From the NCBI RefSeq assembly GCF_001375655.1, contig NZ_CTEN01000002.1:186001-250000 (forward strand): a DNA stretch of 64,000 nucleotides, written 5' to 3'. This DNA is from Streptococcus varani. Lineage in GTDB: Bacteria > Bacillota > Bacilli > Lactobacillales > Streptococcaceae. Both the position numbers and the translations under genes were made by a program. How positions within the stretch are numbered: the stretch's first letter is position 1; each line of letters starts with the position of its first letter. Below, one piece after another: positions 26,029 to 32,112 of this stretch. A model generated the notes under the pieces. The model ran no database searches. It was not told the DNA's origin and saw only the letters and a program-made list of their open reading frames with translations.

Positions 26029-26190
26029 TTCTTTAATATGGTTTTTAAAATCTTCGAATTGTGACTTGATGACTTTTTCTTCTTTCTCAAAGAAATCATC
26101 AATCCATCTTTTAAACCAGTAAATGCTAACCTTTAGCATAAATAGTGATACAACAAAAGATACGAATGCCGAAACAAAAATATTGACCAT
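26014..26190 (-). CDS. Small membrane protein antisense to the Abi_alpha 3' end (58 aa)
   Basis: A 58-residue frame (MVNIFVSAFVSFVVSLFMLK) has one TM segment followed by an amphipathic charged helix. The ribosome site AAGGAGGAGAG is strong. It is convergent with and overlaps the Abi_alpha gene and lies downstream of the Cro-like gene. Function unknown. Confidence 0.65.
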   Translation of the reverse strand: MVNIFVSAFVSFVVSLFMLKVSIYWFKRWIDDFFEKEEKVIKSQFEDFKNHIKESLRR

Positions 26191-26229
26191 CTCTCTCCTC
26201 CTTTCTATCTGTCTTCAACCGAACGGAGA

Positions 26230-26466
26230 TTATGTCCGGCGGGGATGGGGTTGGATTTGTTTCCGTTTCGGTGACTTTCGTGGTAAAAAAATTTGAGCAA
26301 TTGGCCTTTTAAAAAAATCTGCAATTGCAAACATCTCATCCTGCGTAAACTGCGCTGCTCCTCTTTCTTTTTTTCCGTACTGGTTTACACTGACGTGAAT
26401 AACAGAGGCCAACGCGTCTTGAGATAATCCTTTTTCTTTTCGCAGTTTGTATAAAAGAATCTGCAT
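26230..26466 (-). CDS. Cro-like XRE regulator
   Basis: From ATG behind AAGGAGGAGAAG the product is 78 residues (MQILLYKLRKEKGLSQDALA). The sequence QYGKKERGAAQFTQDEMFAI is typical of phage Cro proteins of streptococcal siphophages, and the tail PRKSPKRKQIQPHPRRT is basic. It would repress the lysogenic genes during lytic growth. It lies some 2 kb from the S24 repressor, the gap being filled by cargo genes. Confidence 0.8.
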   Translation of the reverse strand: MQILLYKLRKEKGLSQDALASVIHVSVNQYGKKERGAAQFTQDEMFAIADFFKRPIAQIFLPRKSPKRKQIQPHPRRT

Positions 26467-26489
26467 CTTCTCCTCCTTTCTATTTTTTC

Positions 26490-26636
26490 GATGGCGTAAC
26501 AACAACTGGTTACTTATATCTTCAAAGTCTTAAAGATAATAATTTTTCGAGCCGTTTAAAGAATGTCCTTAAAGAAGAAGGTATCCCTCTTACACCAACT
26601 TCTATCAAAAGAACTATCGCCAAACTAACCTTGTGA
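26490..26636 (+). pseudogene. Remnant of a protein-coding gene without start
   Basis: An open frame of 48 codons (DGVTTTGYLYLQSLKDNNFS, ending KRTIAKLTL) ends at a stop at 26636. It looks like coding sequence, but no start codon or ribosome site precedes it and its 5' side runs into the divergent cro gene. It is probably the 3' end of a gene replaced by recombination in this cargo region. Confidence 0.4.
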
Positions 26637-26834
26637 TTTTGTAAAACTCTTGGCAATTATGGAAAGTGTTACTTCAACATAGCCATCGCCAAGGGTTTTT
26701 GTCTTTACAGAACCTTCAATAACATAATGAATCCTTTTATCATCTATTAAGAAATGATTATCGGTTTCAATGACGTTATGAAGCTTCGGCGCTGGATAAT
26801 TTTTTTTGCTATACGGATATTTTTTGGGGCGCAT
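26625..26834 (-). CDS. Basic protein of the MRPK-YPY type, copy 2 (69 aa)
   Basis: The start at 26834 (MRPKKYPYSKKNYPAPKLHN) follows AAAGGGG; upstream in-frame codons belong to the promoter. The first eight residues match copy 1 except Lys for Arg, and the remainder is a longer beta-rich domain. It is divergent from the DUF4145 gene. Function unknown. Confidence 0.65.
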   Translation of the reverse strand: MRPKKYPYSKKNYPAPKLHNVIETDNHFLIDDKRIHYVIEGSVKTKTLGDGYVEVTLSIIAKSFTKSQG

Positions 26835-26846
26835 CTCTCTAGCCCC

Positions 26847-26873
26847 CCTTTCTGTGGTATAATTTAAATAAAA
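26847..26873 (+). repeat. Duplicated promoter segment, copy 2
   Basis: Identical over 27 bp to 25194-25220, including TATAAT (26858-26863). It lies upstream of the DUF4145 gene, with a divergent MRPK-type gene on the other side. The matching arrangement indicates duplication or recombination of a cargo module. Confidence 0.85.
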
Positions 26874-26888
26874 TGATTGGAGAAAATC

Positions 26889-27581
26889 ATGGATTCTGAA
26901 CATTTATTTTGTCTTTTCTGCGGTTGTCCTGTACCAAAACATTACGATACCTTCCGAGAAGAAAATCTGAATTTTTCAAAAGGCCGCCCTCAATTTGTCC
27001 CTTCGGATGATGAAAATTTCCACAAGCGTGACGAAATAACTATCCAGCTTGTGGATTGTCCTAATTGTCGAAATGTCTCTATCGATATTATTGGCAAGGG
27101 CAGACAGTTCCGAAATCGTATAATGAACTTCAACCCTATTTCGCTAGCAAAATCTTATCCCAACTACATCCCTCTGACAATCAGAGAGGACTATGAAGAG
27201 GCCCATGCTATTCTTAACCTAAGTCCAAAAGCCTCTGCAACCCTTTCAAGACGTTGTCTACAAGGAATGATTAGAGATTTTTGGCAAGTATCAAAACGTA
27301 GTCTATCTGATGAAATCGAAGCTATAAATGACTTAGTAGACCCGAGTACACGGAAAGTCCTAGATGCACTGCGAAAAATCGGAAATATTGGAGCACATCC
27401 TGAAAAAGACATCAACTTAATTGTTGATATTGAACCGTTAGAAGCTCATAAATTGCTAAAATTTATAGAACTCCTAATGCAAAAATGGTACATCGAACGC
27501 CACGATAATGAGACACTACTTCAAGATATTTTAGATATGGATACTAACAAACAATCTCAACGTAAGCCCAAAAATTCTTGA
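26889..27581 (+). CDS. DUF4145 domain protein, candidate defence cargo
   Basis: From ATG behind TTGGAGAAAATC the product is 230 residues. The N-terminus has Cys pairs (LFCGCP and DCPNC) that may bind zinc. The C-terminal half shows the DUF4145 pattern: LSRRCLQGMIRDFW, then LRKIGNIGAHPE. DUF4145 occurs in restriction-linked and phage-defence contexts. The gene has its own TATAAT promoter and runs against the early operon. A plus-strand terminator lies at 27782. Exact function unknown. Confidence 0.78.
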   Translation: MDSEHLFCLFCGCPVPKHYDTFREENLNFSKGRPQFVPSDDENFHKRDEITIQLVDCPNCRNVSIDIIGKGRQFRNRIMNFNPISLAKSYPNYIPLTIREDYEEAHAILNLSPKASATLSRRCLQGMIRDFWQVSKRSLSDEIEAINDLVDPSTRKVLDALRKIGNIGAHPEKDINLIVDIEPLEAHKLLKFIELLMQKWYIERHDNETLLQDILDMDTNKQSQRKPKNS

Positions 27582-27766
27582 TACCCTTCTGAGCACGGAT
27601 CTAATTCAAAAATGAGATTACCATCCATATCATAGTATTGTTCCACCATTCGAACCTTATCGTATTCTGTCCCTTCCCCTCTTAAAATCGACAAGTGAAT
27701 AACTTGTTCAACTTTCAAAGAATCCGGCCGTCCACGTCTATCGTGGACTTTTTCTATTCCTTCCAT
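27557..27766 (-). CDS. Hypothetical phage protein, 69 aa
   Basis: The protein (MEGIEKVHDRRGRPDSLKVE) is soluble and follows AGGAGGA. Its 3' end overlaps the DUF4145 gene on the other strand by 25 nt. No family recognised. Confidence 0.6.
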   Translation of the reverse strand: MEGIEKVHDRRGRPDSLKVEQVIHLSILRGEGTEYDKVRMVEQYYDMDGNLIFELDPCSEGYQEFLGLR

Positions 27767-27781
27767 TTCCTCCTCCTTCCC

Positions 27782-27806
27782 ACTCCCTCTTGGGAGTTTT
27801 TATTTT
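27782..27806 (+). terminator. Intrinsic terminator downstream of the DUF4145 gene
   Basis: ACTCCC-TCTT-GGGAGT followed by TTTTATTTT on the plus strand. It closes the DUF4145 transcription unit after it has crossed the antisense 69-aa gene. Confidence 0.7.
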
Positions 27807-27958
27807 GTAATAAACCAAGCTACTAACCAAGCGATACCACCTAACACTAACAGCGCTGGTAATACTCCGCCTTCAAACTTGATACTTGTTTTTTCCTTGC
27901 CATCACGACTAGTAAACGTACGTTCTAAATCGCCTAGCATTAGTTTTTTCCAATTCAT
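27800..27958 (-). CDS. Small membrane protein (52 aa) containing the protospacer-like sequence
   Basis: A 52-residue frame (MNWKKLMLGDLERTFTSRDG) ends with a TM segment (LPALLVLGGIAWLVAWFIT). Behind AGGAGGC. Its FEGGVLPAL segment is encoded by DNA that matches CRISPR spacer 3 of the same window in 24 of 30 positions, so the gene is conserved among phages that have infected this lineage. Function unknown. Confidence 0.7.
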   Translation of the reverse strand: MNWKKLMLGDLERTFTSRDGKEKTSIKFEGGVLPALLVLGGIAWLVAWFITK

Positions 27959-27978
27959 TTTGTGCCTCCTAAAAATGT

Positions 27979-27984
27979 TATAAT
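27979..27984 (+). promoter_or_regulatory. -10 box of the plus-strand 58-aa gene
   Basis: TATAAT lies 31 bp before the start codon of the gene at 28016; only weak -35 candidates (ATTTTG-like) are seen. Confidence 0.45.
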
Positions 27985-28015
27985 CAACTTATCCTAGCGG
28001 AAAGGAGGATAAGTT

Positions 28016-28192
28016 ATGTCATTGACTGATAAAGAAATCGCATTAGAGTTAACAAAGCTAGCTGTCGAACACTATAATGTAAAAGCAAATCTGAAGGCCT
28101 TGCATTCACATTTAGATGTTAACCATATTCAAAGTTTTTATAACTCTTTTTACCAAACTGTATCTAAGGTTGACAAGAATAATCAGCAATAG
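28016..28192 (+). CDS. Small cargo protein, 58 aa
   Basis: A 58-residue frame (MSLTDKEIALELTKLAVEHY) with strong AAAGGAGG ribosome site. It is helical with a DVNHIQSFYNSFYQTV segment. It has its own TATAAT box and is followed by a terminator, so it is an independent unit opposed to the early operon. It overlaps the antisense 43-aa gene. Function unknown. Confidence 0.65.
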   Translation: MSLTDKEIALELTKLAVEHYNVKANLKALHSHLDVNHIQSFYNSFYQTVSKVDKNNQQ

Positions 28193-28295
28193 ATACTTTT
28201 AATACAAGCTCGCCACTAAGGTGGGCTTGTTGTATTTTTTCGATTGCTTCTAAAGCAGAATCTAAACTATCTGTTGACAATGTAATCTCAAGCAT
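28164..28295 (-). CDS. Small phage protein, 43 aa
   Basis: A 43-residue frame (MLEITLSTDSLDSALEAIEK, end SCQP) behind AAAGGAGAG. The coding region also contains the terminator of the opposing 58-aa gene. Function unknown. Confidence 0.5.
   Translation of the reverse strand: MLEITLSTDSLDSALEAIEKIQQAHLSGELVLKVSIADYSCQP
28201..28240 (+). terminator. Intrinsic terminator of the plus-strand 58-aa gene
   Basis: A stem between ATACAAGC...GCC and GG...GCTTG...TGTAT (one bulge) is followed by six T residues on the plus strand. It lies 10 bp after the stop codon of the 58-aa gene. Confidence 0.75.
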
Positions 28296-28352
28296 GCTAC
28301 CTACTCTCCTTTCATTCTTGCGGAGATACAGCCAATGTGCTAAACTAAACTT

Positions 28353-28383
28353 ACCCCGTTAGGGGTGGGGGAATTTCACCCCC
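28353..28383 (-). other. GC-rich double hairpin in an AT-rich region
   Basis: ACCCC-GTTA-GGGGT (28353-28366) is directly followed by GGGGG-7 nt-CCCCC (28367-28383), and AGGGGTG can alternatively pair with CACCCC. It lies just after the stop of the 33-aa gene, at the start of the leftward early transcript. It has no T-run, so it is not a simple terminator. It may be a structured 3' UTR or processing site. Confidence 0.5.
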
Positions 28384-28390
28384 TATCCGA

Positions 28391-28492
28391 TTACCATGTA
28401 ATCAGATATCTAATTCTAAGCTTAAACCAAAGAATCTTGATTTCGACTTCTAGTTCTTTGTGTTTAGGCTTTTTGTTTAGCCTTGACAACAT
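28391..28492 (-). CDS. First small gene of the leftward early operon (33 aa)
   Basis: A 33-residue basic frame (MLSRLNKKPKHKELEVEIKI) follows AAAGGAGG and is the first gene after the leftward promoter at 28539-28567. It may be a Cro- or leader-type peptide. Function unknown. Confidence 0.5.
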   Translation of the reverse strand: MLSRLNKKPKHKELEVEIKILWFKLRIRYLITW

Positions 28493-28538
28493 CAGTTGTA
28501 CCTCCTTTCGTTTTGCTTAATTCCTTAAGCTTGATTAT

Positions 28539-28567
28539 ATTATATCACCGATTTGGTGACTCGTCAA
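28539..28567 (-). promoter_or_regulatory. Leftward early promoter with repressor operator
   Basis: On the minus strand TTGACG (28567-28562), 17 bp and TATAAT (28544-28539). The spacer is filled by the palindrome TCACC-5-GGTGA (28545-28559), so a bound repressor would block RNA polymerase. It would drive the early lytic genes. Confidence 0.82.
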
Positions 28568-28595
28568 CACTAAAATTGTATTTTTGTAAAAAAAG

Positions 28596-28625
28596 TTTTC
28601 CTTTTCGGTGATTTAGTGATATAAT
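28596..28625 (+). promoter_or_regulatory. Rightward repressor promoter with operator
   Basis: TTTTCC (28596-28601), 18 bp and TATAAT (28620-28625). Between them CGGTGATTTAGTGAT is a variant of the leftward operator (shared TCAC(C/T)AAATC on the other strand). This suggests autoregulation by the S24 repressor. Confidence 0.65.
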
Positions 28626-28653
28626 ATTAGCAAATCAAAAGGAGGAAAACACT

Positions 28654-29436
28654 ATGGAACTCAATCAGTGGGTAGGCAATAAAATAAAACAATTCAGATT
28701 AGAGAAGAAATTAACTCAAACTCAGCTCGCAGATCTTATTGATACAACCAAGCAAACAATAAGTAGATATGAAAAAGGCGATAGAAAAGCAAATCAAGAT
28801 GTTTTATTTGCTTTGTCTGATTTATTTGAAAAAACGATTGATGATTTCTTCCCTCCTATAAGTAAAAAAAACACCCCCTCCGCTCCTCAAGTTGAACTCA
28901 TCCCATCAACCCTACAAAAAATAAATGCTACTTCTTCTAAGCTCGAACATGAACGTCAACTTATCGTACTAGATACTGCTGAAACACAATTACAACAACA
29001 AAATACAGTAGAAGATAGTAAGAATACAGTAACTGATAACATCATTCCATTTCCTAAGTTATCCTCTTACAACTACTACGACCAACCTGCTTCCGCTGGT
29101 ACAGGTCAGTATCTAAATGACGTTCAAGTAGAAACAATTGAGTTACCAGTCGATTATGACGCAGACTTCGTGATACCAATCTACGGCGATTCTATGGAGC
29201 CAGAGTATCACTCTGGGGATTATGTGTTCGTTAAACTGTCTGTAAACCTCTCTGACGGCGATATAGGGGTCTTTGAATATTACGGTGACGCTTATATCAA
29301 ACAGTTGCTGATAAACGACGAGGGAGCCTTTCTACACAGTTTAAATGTTAAGTATGATGATATACAGATAGATGCTGATAGCGACTTTAGAATTATCGGG
29401 GAAATTATCGGTAGTTTTACGCCGATTGAGATGTAA
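28654..29436 (+). CDS. CI-like phage repressor, XRE plus peptidase S24
   Basis: The 260-residue protein has an N-terminal helix-turn-helix (residues 7-62, KKLTQTQLADLIDTTKQTIS) and a Gln/Thr-rich linker. Its LexA/S24 C-terminal domain carries an Ala148-Gly149 cleavage site (PASAGTG), Ser180 (GDSMEP) and Lys216 (YIKQLL). All catalytic residues are present, so RecA-stimulated self-cleavage after DNA damage should induce the prophage. Ribosome site AAAGGAGGAAAACACT. It maintains lysogeny by binding the operators just upstream. Confidence 0.93.
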   Translation: MELNQWVGNKIKQFRLEKKLTQTQLADLIDTTKQTISRYEKGDRKANQDVLFALSDLFEKTIDDFFPPISKKNTPSAPQVELIPSTLQKINATSSKLEHERQLIVLDTAETQLQQQNTVEDSKNTVTDNIIPFPKLSSYNYYDQPASAGTGQYLNDVQVETIELPVDYDADFVIPIYGDSMEPEYHSGDYVFVKLSVNLSDGDIGVFEYYGDAYIKQLLINDEGAFLHSLNVKYDDIQIDADSDFRIIGEIIGSFTPIEM

Positions 29437-29446
29437 AGGAGAAAAA

Positions 29447-30004
29447 ATGTTAGAGAAAGTAGAGCGTCTAATTTCTGAAATAAATAGAATACATCTGGTT
29501 TATTCGCAAGATTATTTTGAGACTGGAAAAGTTGAAAAGATTAACCTAAAACATACCGTTTCAAAAGTACCTGTTCAAGCTATTTTAGACTATCGCTTGA
29601 ACTTACACGAATCCATCAATGATTATTTGATGAAAGCCGACGTTAAAGATATACCTTACGTCTATCGTGTCAAAACGTCAGAAAGCATCTTGGATAAGAT
29701 TGAACGCTTTTCGCAAAGACAAGATGGCTATCCTGTGAATTCTATTCTTAATGATATCTTTGGCGCTCGTATCATTCTATCTTCTGATGATATTTCACAA
29801 GTGATGGAACAACTTGATGGATGGAAAGATACGTTTGATTTAAAAAATTGGTATTTACGAGATAAAGATAATTACACAGGAATACATGTTTATTTCAAGA
29901 ATAAGAGCAATCACTACTATCCTTGGGAGTTACAAATTTGGGATGAAAATGATGTAGATAGAAACATTGAGAGTCACCGATTATATAAGAGGAATTTTGT
30001 TTAG
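29447..30004 (+). CDS. RelA/SpoT-domain alarmone synthetase, toxSAS-like
   Basis: From ATG behind AAAGGAGAAAAA the product is 185 residues, a single synthetase domain without hydrolase or regulatory domains. Family motifs are present: R74-x-K76 with K84 (YRVKTSESILDK), D103...R108 (NDIFGARII), the nucleotide-binding Y143 (NYTGIH) and E161-L-Q163 (WELQIW). It is 10 bp from the repressor gene and followed by a 108-aa gene in the same direction, so it should be expressed in the lysogen. Stand-alone synthetases of this kind in prophages act as toxins (PhRel, FaRel2, CapRel). Whether this one makes alarmones or modifies tRNA is not known. Confidence 0.82.
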   Translation: MLEKVERLISEINRIHLVYSQDYFETGKVEKINLKHTVSKVPVQAILDYRLNLHESINDYLMKADVKDIPYVYRVKTSESILDKIERFSQRQDGYPVNSILNDIFGARIILSSDDISQVMEQLDGWKDTFDLKNWYLRDKDNYTGIHVYFKNKSNHYYPWELQIWDENDVDRNIESHRLYKRNFV

Positions 30005-30017
30005 TTAAGGAGTTTGT

Positions 30018-30344
30018 ATGTACTTAGATGAATTTAAACAATACTTAGAAAACTATGGCCGGTCTTATGAGCGCTTTATGCAAAAAGCTATAGATTATCA
30101 AAATACAAAAAACGCTCGACGAACTCCGGCTAGTAAACGTTGGAGTGACGAGAAAATCGAACGTGAAGCTGAAAAAATGTGGACTGGTATAATCAAAAAT
30201 ATCTATGAAAAAATCAAGGCTAACGGAAAATTTAAGAAACGATTCGTTCATCAAGAAGAAATTGACGACTGGATTCAGTTCATGAATGAGCACGAAATTC
30301 TTGATAGTTTTTCTGAAAGTGTAGATGAATTAGAGTTTGAATAA
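30018..30344 (+). CDS. Small partner protein of the RelA/SpoT gene, possible antitoxin
   Basis: The 108-residue soluble protein (MYLDEFKQYLENYGRSYERF) lies 13 bp after the synthetase gene, has its own GGAG site and ends in an acidic tail (SFSESVDELEFE). No known family is recognised. By its placement it is the candidate antitoxin or a regulator of the synthetase. Alternatively it could be an unrelated lysogeny gene. Confidence 0.65.
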   Translation: MYLDEFKQYLENYGRSYERFMQKAIDYQNTKNARRTPASKRWSDEKIEREAEKMWTGIIKNIYEKIKANGKFKKRFVHQEEIDDWIQFMNEHEILDSFSESVDELEFE

Positions 30345-30352
30345 AATAAAAA

Positions 30353-30390
30353 GCCCTACGCTCAAATTTTGGTAGAGGAGAGCGTAAGGC
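30353..30390 (+). terminator. Hairpin after the RelA/SpoT operon
   Basis: GCCCTACGCTC pairs with GAGCGTAAGGC around a 16-nt loop. No T-run follows immediately, so termination is uncertain. It separates the lysogeny operon from the integrase. Confidence 0.45.
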
Positions 30391-30396
30391 GGACAG

Positions 30397-30445
30397 TATA
30401 AGAAATCTTTTCAAAAGACACTATCTTTTGAAGTCTTTTCTTATA
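30397..30445 (+). repeat. Long inverted repeat upstream of the integrase
   Basis: Two 22-nt arms (TATAAGAAA-4-TTCAAAAGA and its complement) match at 18 positions around a 5-nt loop, with a 4-nt internal bulge. It lies 32 bp before the integrase start. It could attenuate read-through from the repressor operon or serve as an Int/Xis arm site. Confidence 0.75.
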
Positions 30446-30477
30446 CCCATTTTAGCAAAAAAATGAGGTAAAAACAA

Positions 30478-31545
30478 ATGGCATATTATCGCAAAAGGGA
30501 GAACGGTTGGGAATACCGCATTTCCTACAAAGATGTATCTGGAAAATATAAGCAGAAATCAAAGAGCGGTTTTAAAACTAAGAAACTTGCTCAGGCAGCT
30601 GCTAGGGAAATTGAGAAAAAACTATCTCAAAATATCCTGACAGATGGAGAAGTTACTCTATATGATTTTGTCAAGACTTGGTCAGAAGTCTATAAGCGAC
30701 CTTATGTCAAGGATAAGACCTGGGAAACATACACAAAGAATTTTAGACACATCAAAACCTATTTCAAAGATATAAAGGTTAAGGATATAACACCGCTCTA
30801 TTATCAAAAAAGGCTGAATGAATTTGGTGAAAAATATGCTCAAGAAACTCTTGAGAAATTCCACTACCAAATTAAGGGAGCTATGAAAGTAGCTGTGAGG
30901 GAACAAGTCATTCATTTTAACTTTGCTGATGATGCAAAGGTTAAATCACAAATTGAATCAAGAGCTGAGGAGAATGACTTCTTAGAAGAAACTGAGTATA
31001 AGGCTCTCTTAGCCCTCACAAGAGAGAATATCCAGTATGTATCCTATTTCACCCTCTACCTTCTTTCCGTCACTGGTTTGCGATTCTCTGAGGTCATGGG
31101 GCTAACCTGGAATGATGTTGACTTTAAAAATAGCATACTGGATATCAATAAAGCTTTTGATTACTCAAAAACTCAAGATTTTTGTAACTTGAAGAATGAT
31201 CCATCAGAAAGAAAAGTTCCTATTGATAGAAAAACAATAGAAATCTTATATGTGTATAGACAAAACTATTGGCAAGCAAATATCAAGAATAGAATCTGTT
31301 TTGGTGTATCTAATTCAGCATGTAATAAGCTAATTAAAAAGATTATAGGCAGACCCGTCAGAAACCATACTCTGAGGCACACATACGCATCATTTTTGAT
31401 TTTGAATGGTGTTGACATTGTGACCATCTCCAAGCTTCTTGGTCATGAAAGTCCAGATATTACTCTGAAAGTTTATTCACACCAAATGGAGGCACTAGCT
31501 GAGAGAAACTTTGAGAAAATCAAAAGTATTTTTCTAGCGTCATAA
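30478..31545 (+). CDS. int: Phage integrase, tyrosine recombinase
   Basis: The 355-residue protein has an N-terminal AP2-like arm-binding domain (residues 1-50), a SAM-like core-binding domain (60-150) and a catalytic domain with R202 (TGLRFSE), H297-x-x-R300 (HTLRHT), H323 (LGHES) and Y333 (VYSH). All catalytic residues are present. The gene ends at the right attachment junction, where the coding end overlaps the stop of the truncated host HAD gene by 6 nt. It integrates the phage into that gene. Confidence 0.95.
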   Translation: MAYYRKRENGWEYRISYKDVSGKYKQKSKSGFKTKKLAQAAAREIEKKLSQNILTDGEVTLYDFVKTWSEVYKRPYVKDKTWETYTKNFRHIKTYFKDIKVKDITPLYYQKRLNEFGEKYAQETLEKFHYQIKGAMKVAVREQVIHFNFADDAKVKSQIESRAEENDFLEETEYKALLALTRENIQYVSYFTLYLLSVTGLRFSEVMGLTWNDVDFKNSILDINKAFDYSKTQDFCNLKNDPSERKVPIDRKTIEILYVYRQNYWQANIKNRICFGVSNSACNKLIKKIIGRPVRNHTLRHTYASFLILNGVDIVTISKLLGHESPDITLKVYSHQMEALAERNFEKIKSIFLAS

Positions 31546-32112
31546 TTTGGGGCGAATTTGGGGCGAACAGCTCAAAACCCTTGATATATAAAGAGTATTT
31601 AAGCCGTCTACCGCCTTCTCAATGAAATCATAAAATTCTTTTTCCGGCTTGTGATAGCCCATCTCATCCGAGATAAAGATTTTTTCAAAGAACGAGGAGA
31701 TACCAGACTGGGCCAGACGACCTTTCTGAATGTAGGTGACCCCATTAGTAGCTGCTAGCATGCGGTAATCAGACTTCTTTAACTGCTCCAAGAGTTCTTT
31801 GGCCCCAGCATAGACCTGTCCTTGTTGACTAAGAAATTCTTGGTATTTCTCAGCAAATAGATTCCCGTCCACTTCTTGGCCAAAATGAGCAAACAACTCG
31901 GCAAAACGACTCGAAATCAAGTCAGCTTTGGAAATTTTCCCTAGCGCCAAATCTTCCCAAAGTGCCTTGTTCATAGGAATATAGTAGTCCTGATAAGCCT
32001 TTATATCCTCAACTCCTGCATCTTCCAGCAAGAGTCTTAGAGCCACATCCTCCGCCAAATCAAAATCCAGCAGAGTATGGTCGAGGTCGAAAAGTAAAAA
32101 TTTGTAAGACAT
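31540..32112 (-). pseudogene. HAD-family hydrolase (YjjG-like) truncated by the prophage
   Basis: The protein begins MSYKFLLFDLDHTLLDFD with the HAD motif I nucleophile Asp. Motif II (AATNG) and the motif III Lys (YHKPEKEF) are present. After TLYI the sequence turns into phage-encoded SRVLSCSPQIRPKL, so motif IV (usually GDSLxxD) is missing and the 190-aa product is probably inactive. The intact gene would be a nucleotidase of about 230 residues. Excision of the prophage would restore it. Confidence 0.85.
31546..31610. other. Right attachment junction (attR) of the prophage
   Basis: Integrase stops at 31545; two tandem copies of ATTTGGGGCGA follow, possibly Int arm or core sites. Host HAD coding sequence becomes recognisable from about 31585-31600 (ATATAAAGAGTA, encoding the TLYI stretch before motif IV). 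The crossover core is probably there. The left junction lies outside the window. Confidence 0.6.

Noticed and set aside
28320..28440. Possible tRNA in the GC-rich stretch after the 33-aa gene
   Set aside because: No cloverleaf with acceptor, D and T arms could be drawn; the hairpins are simple GC stems.
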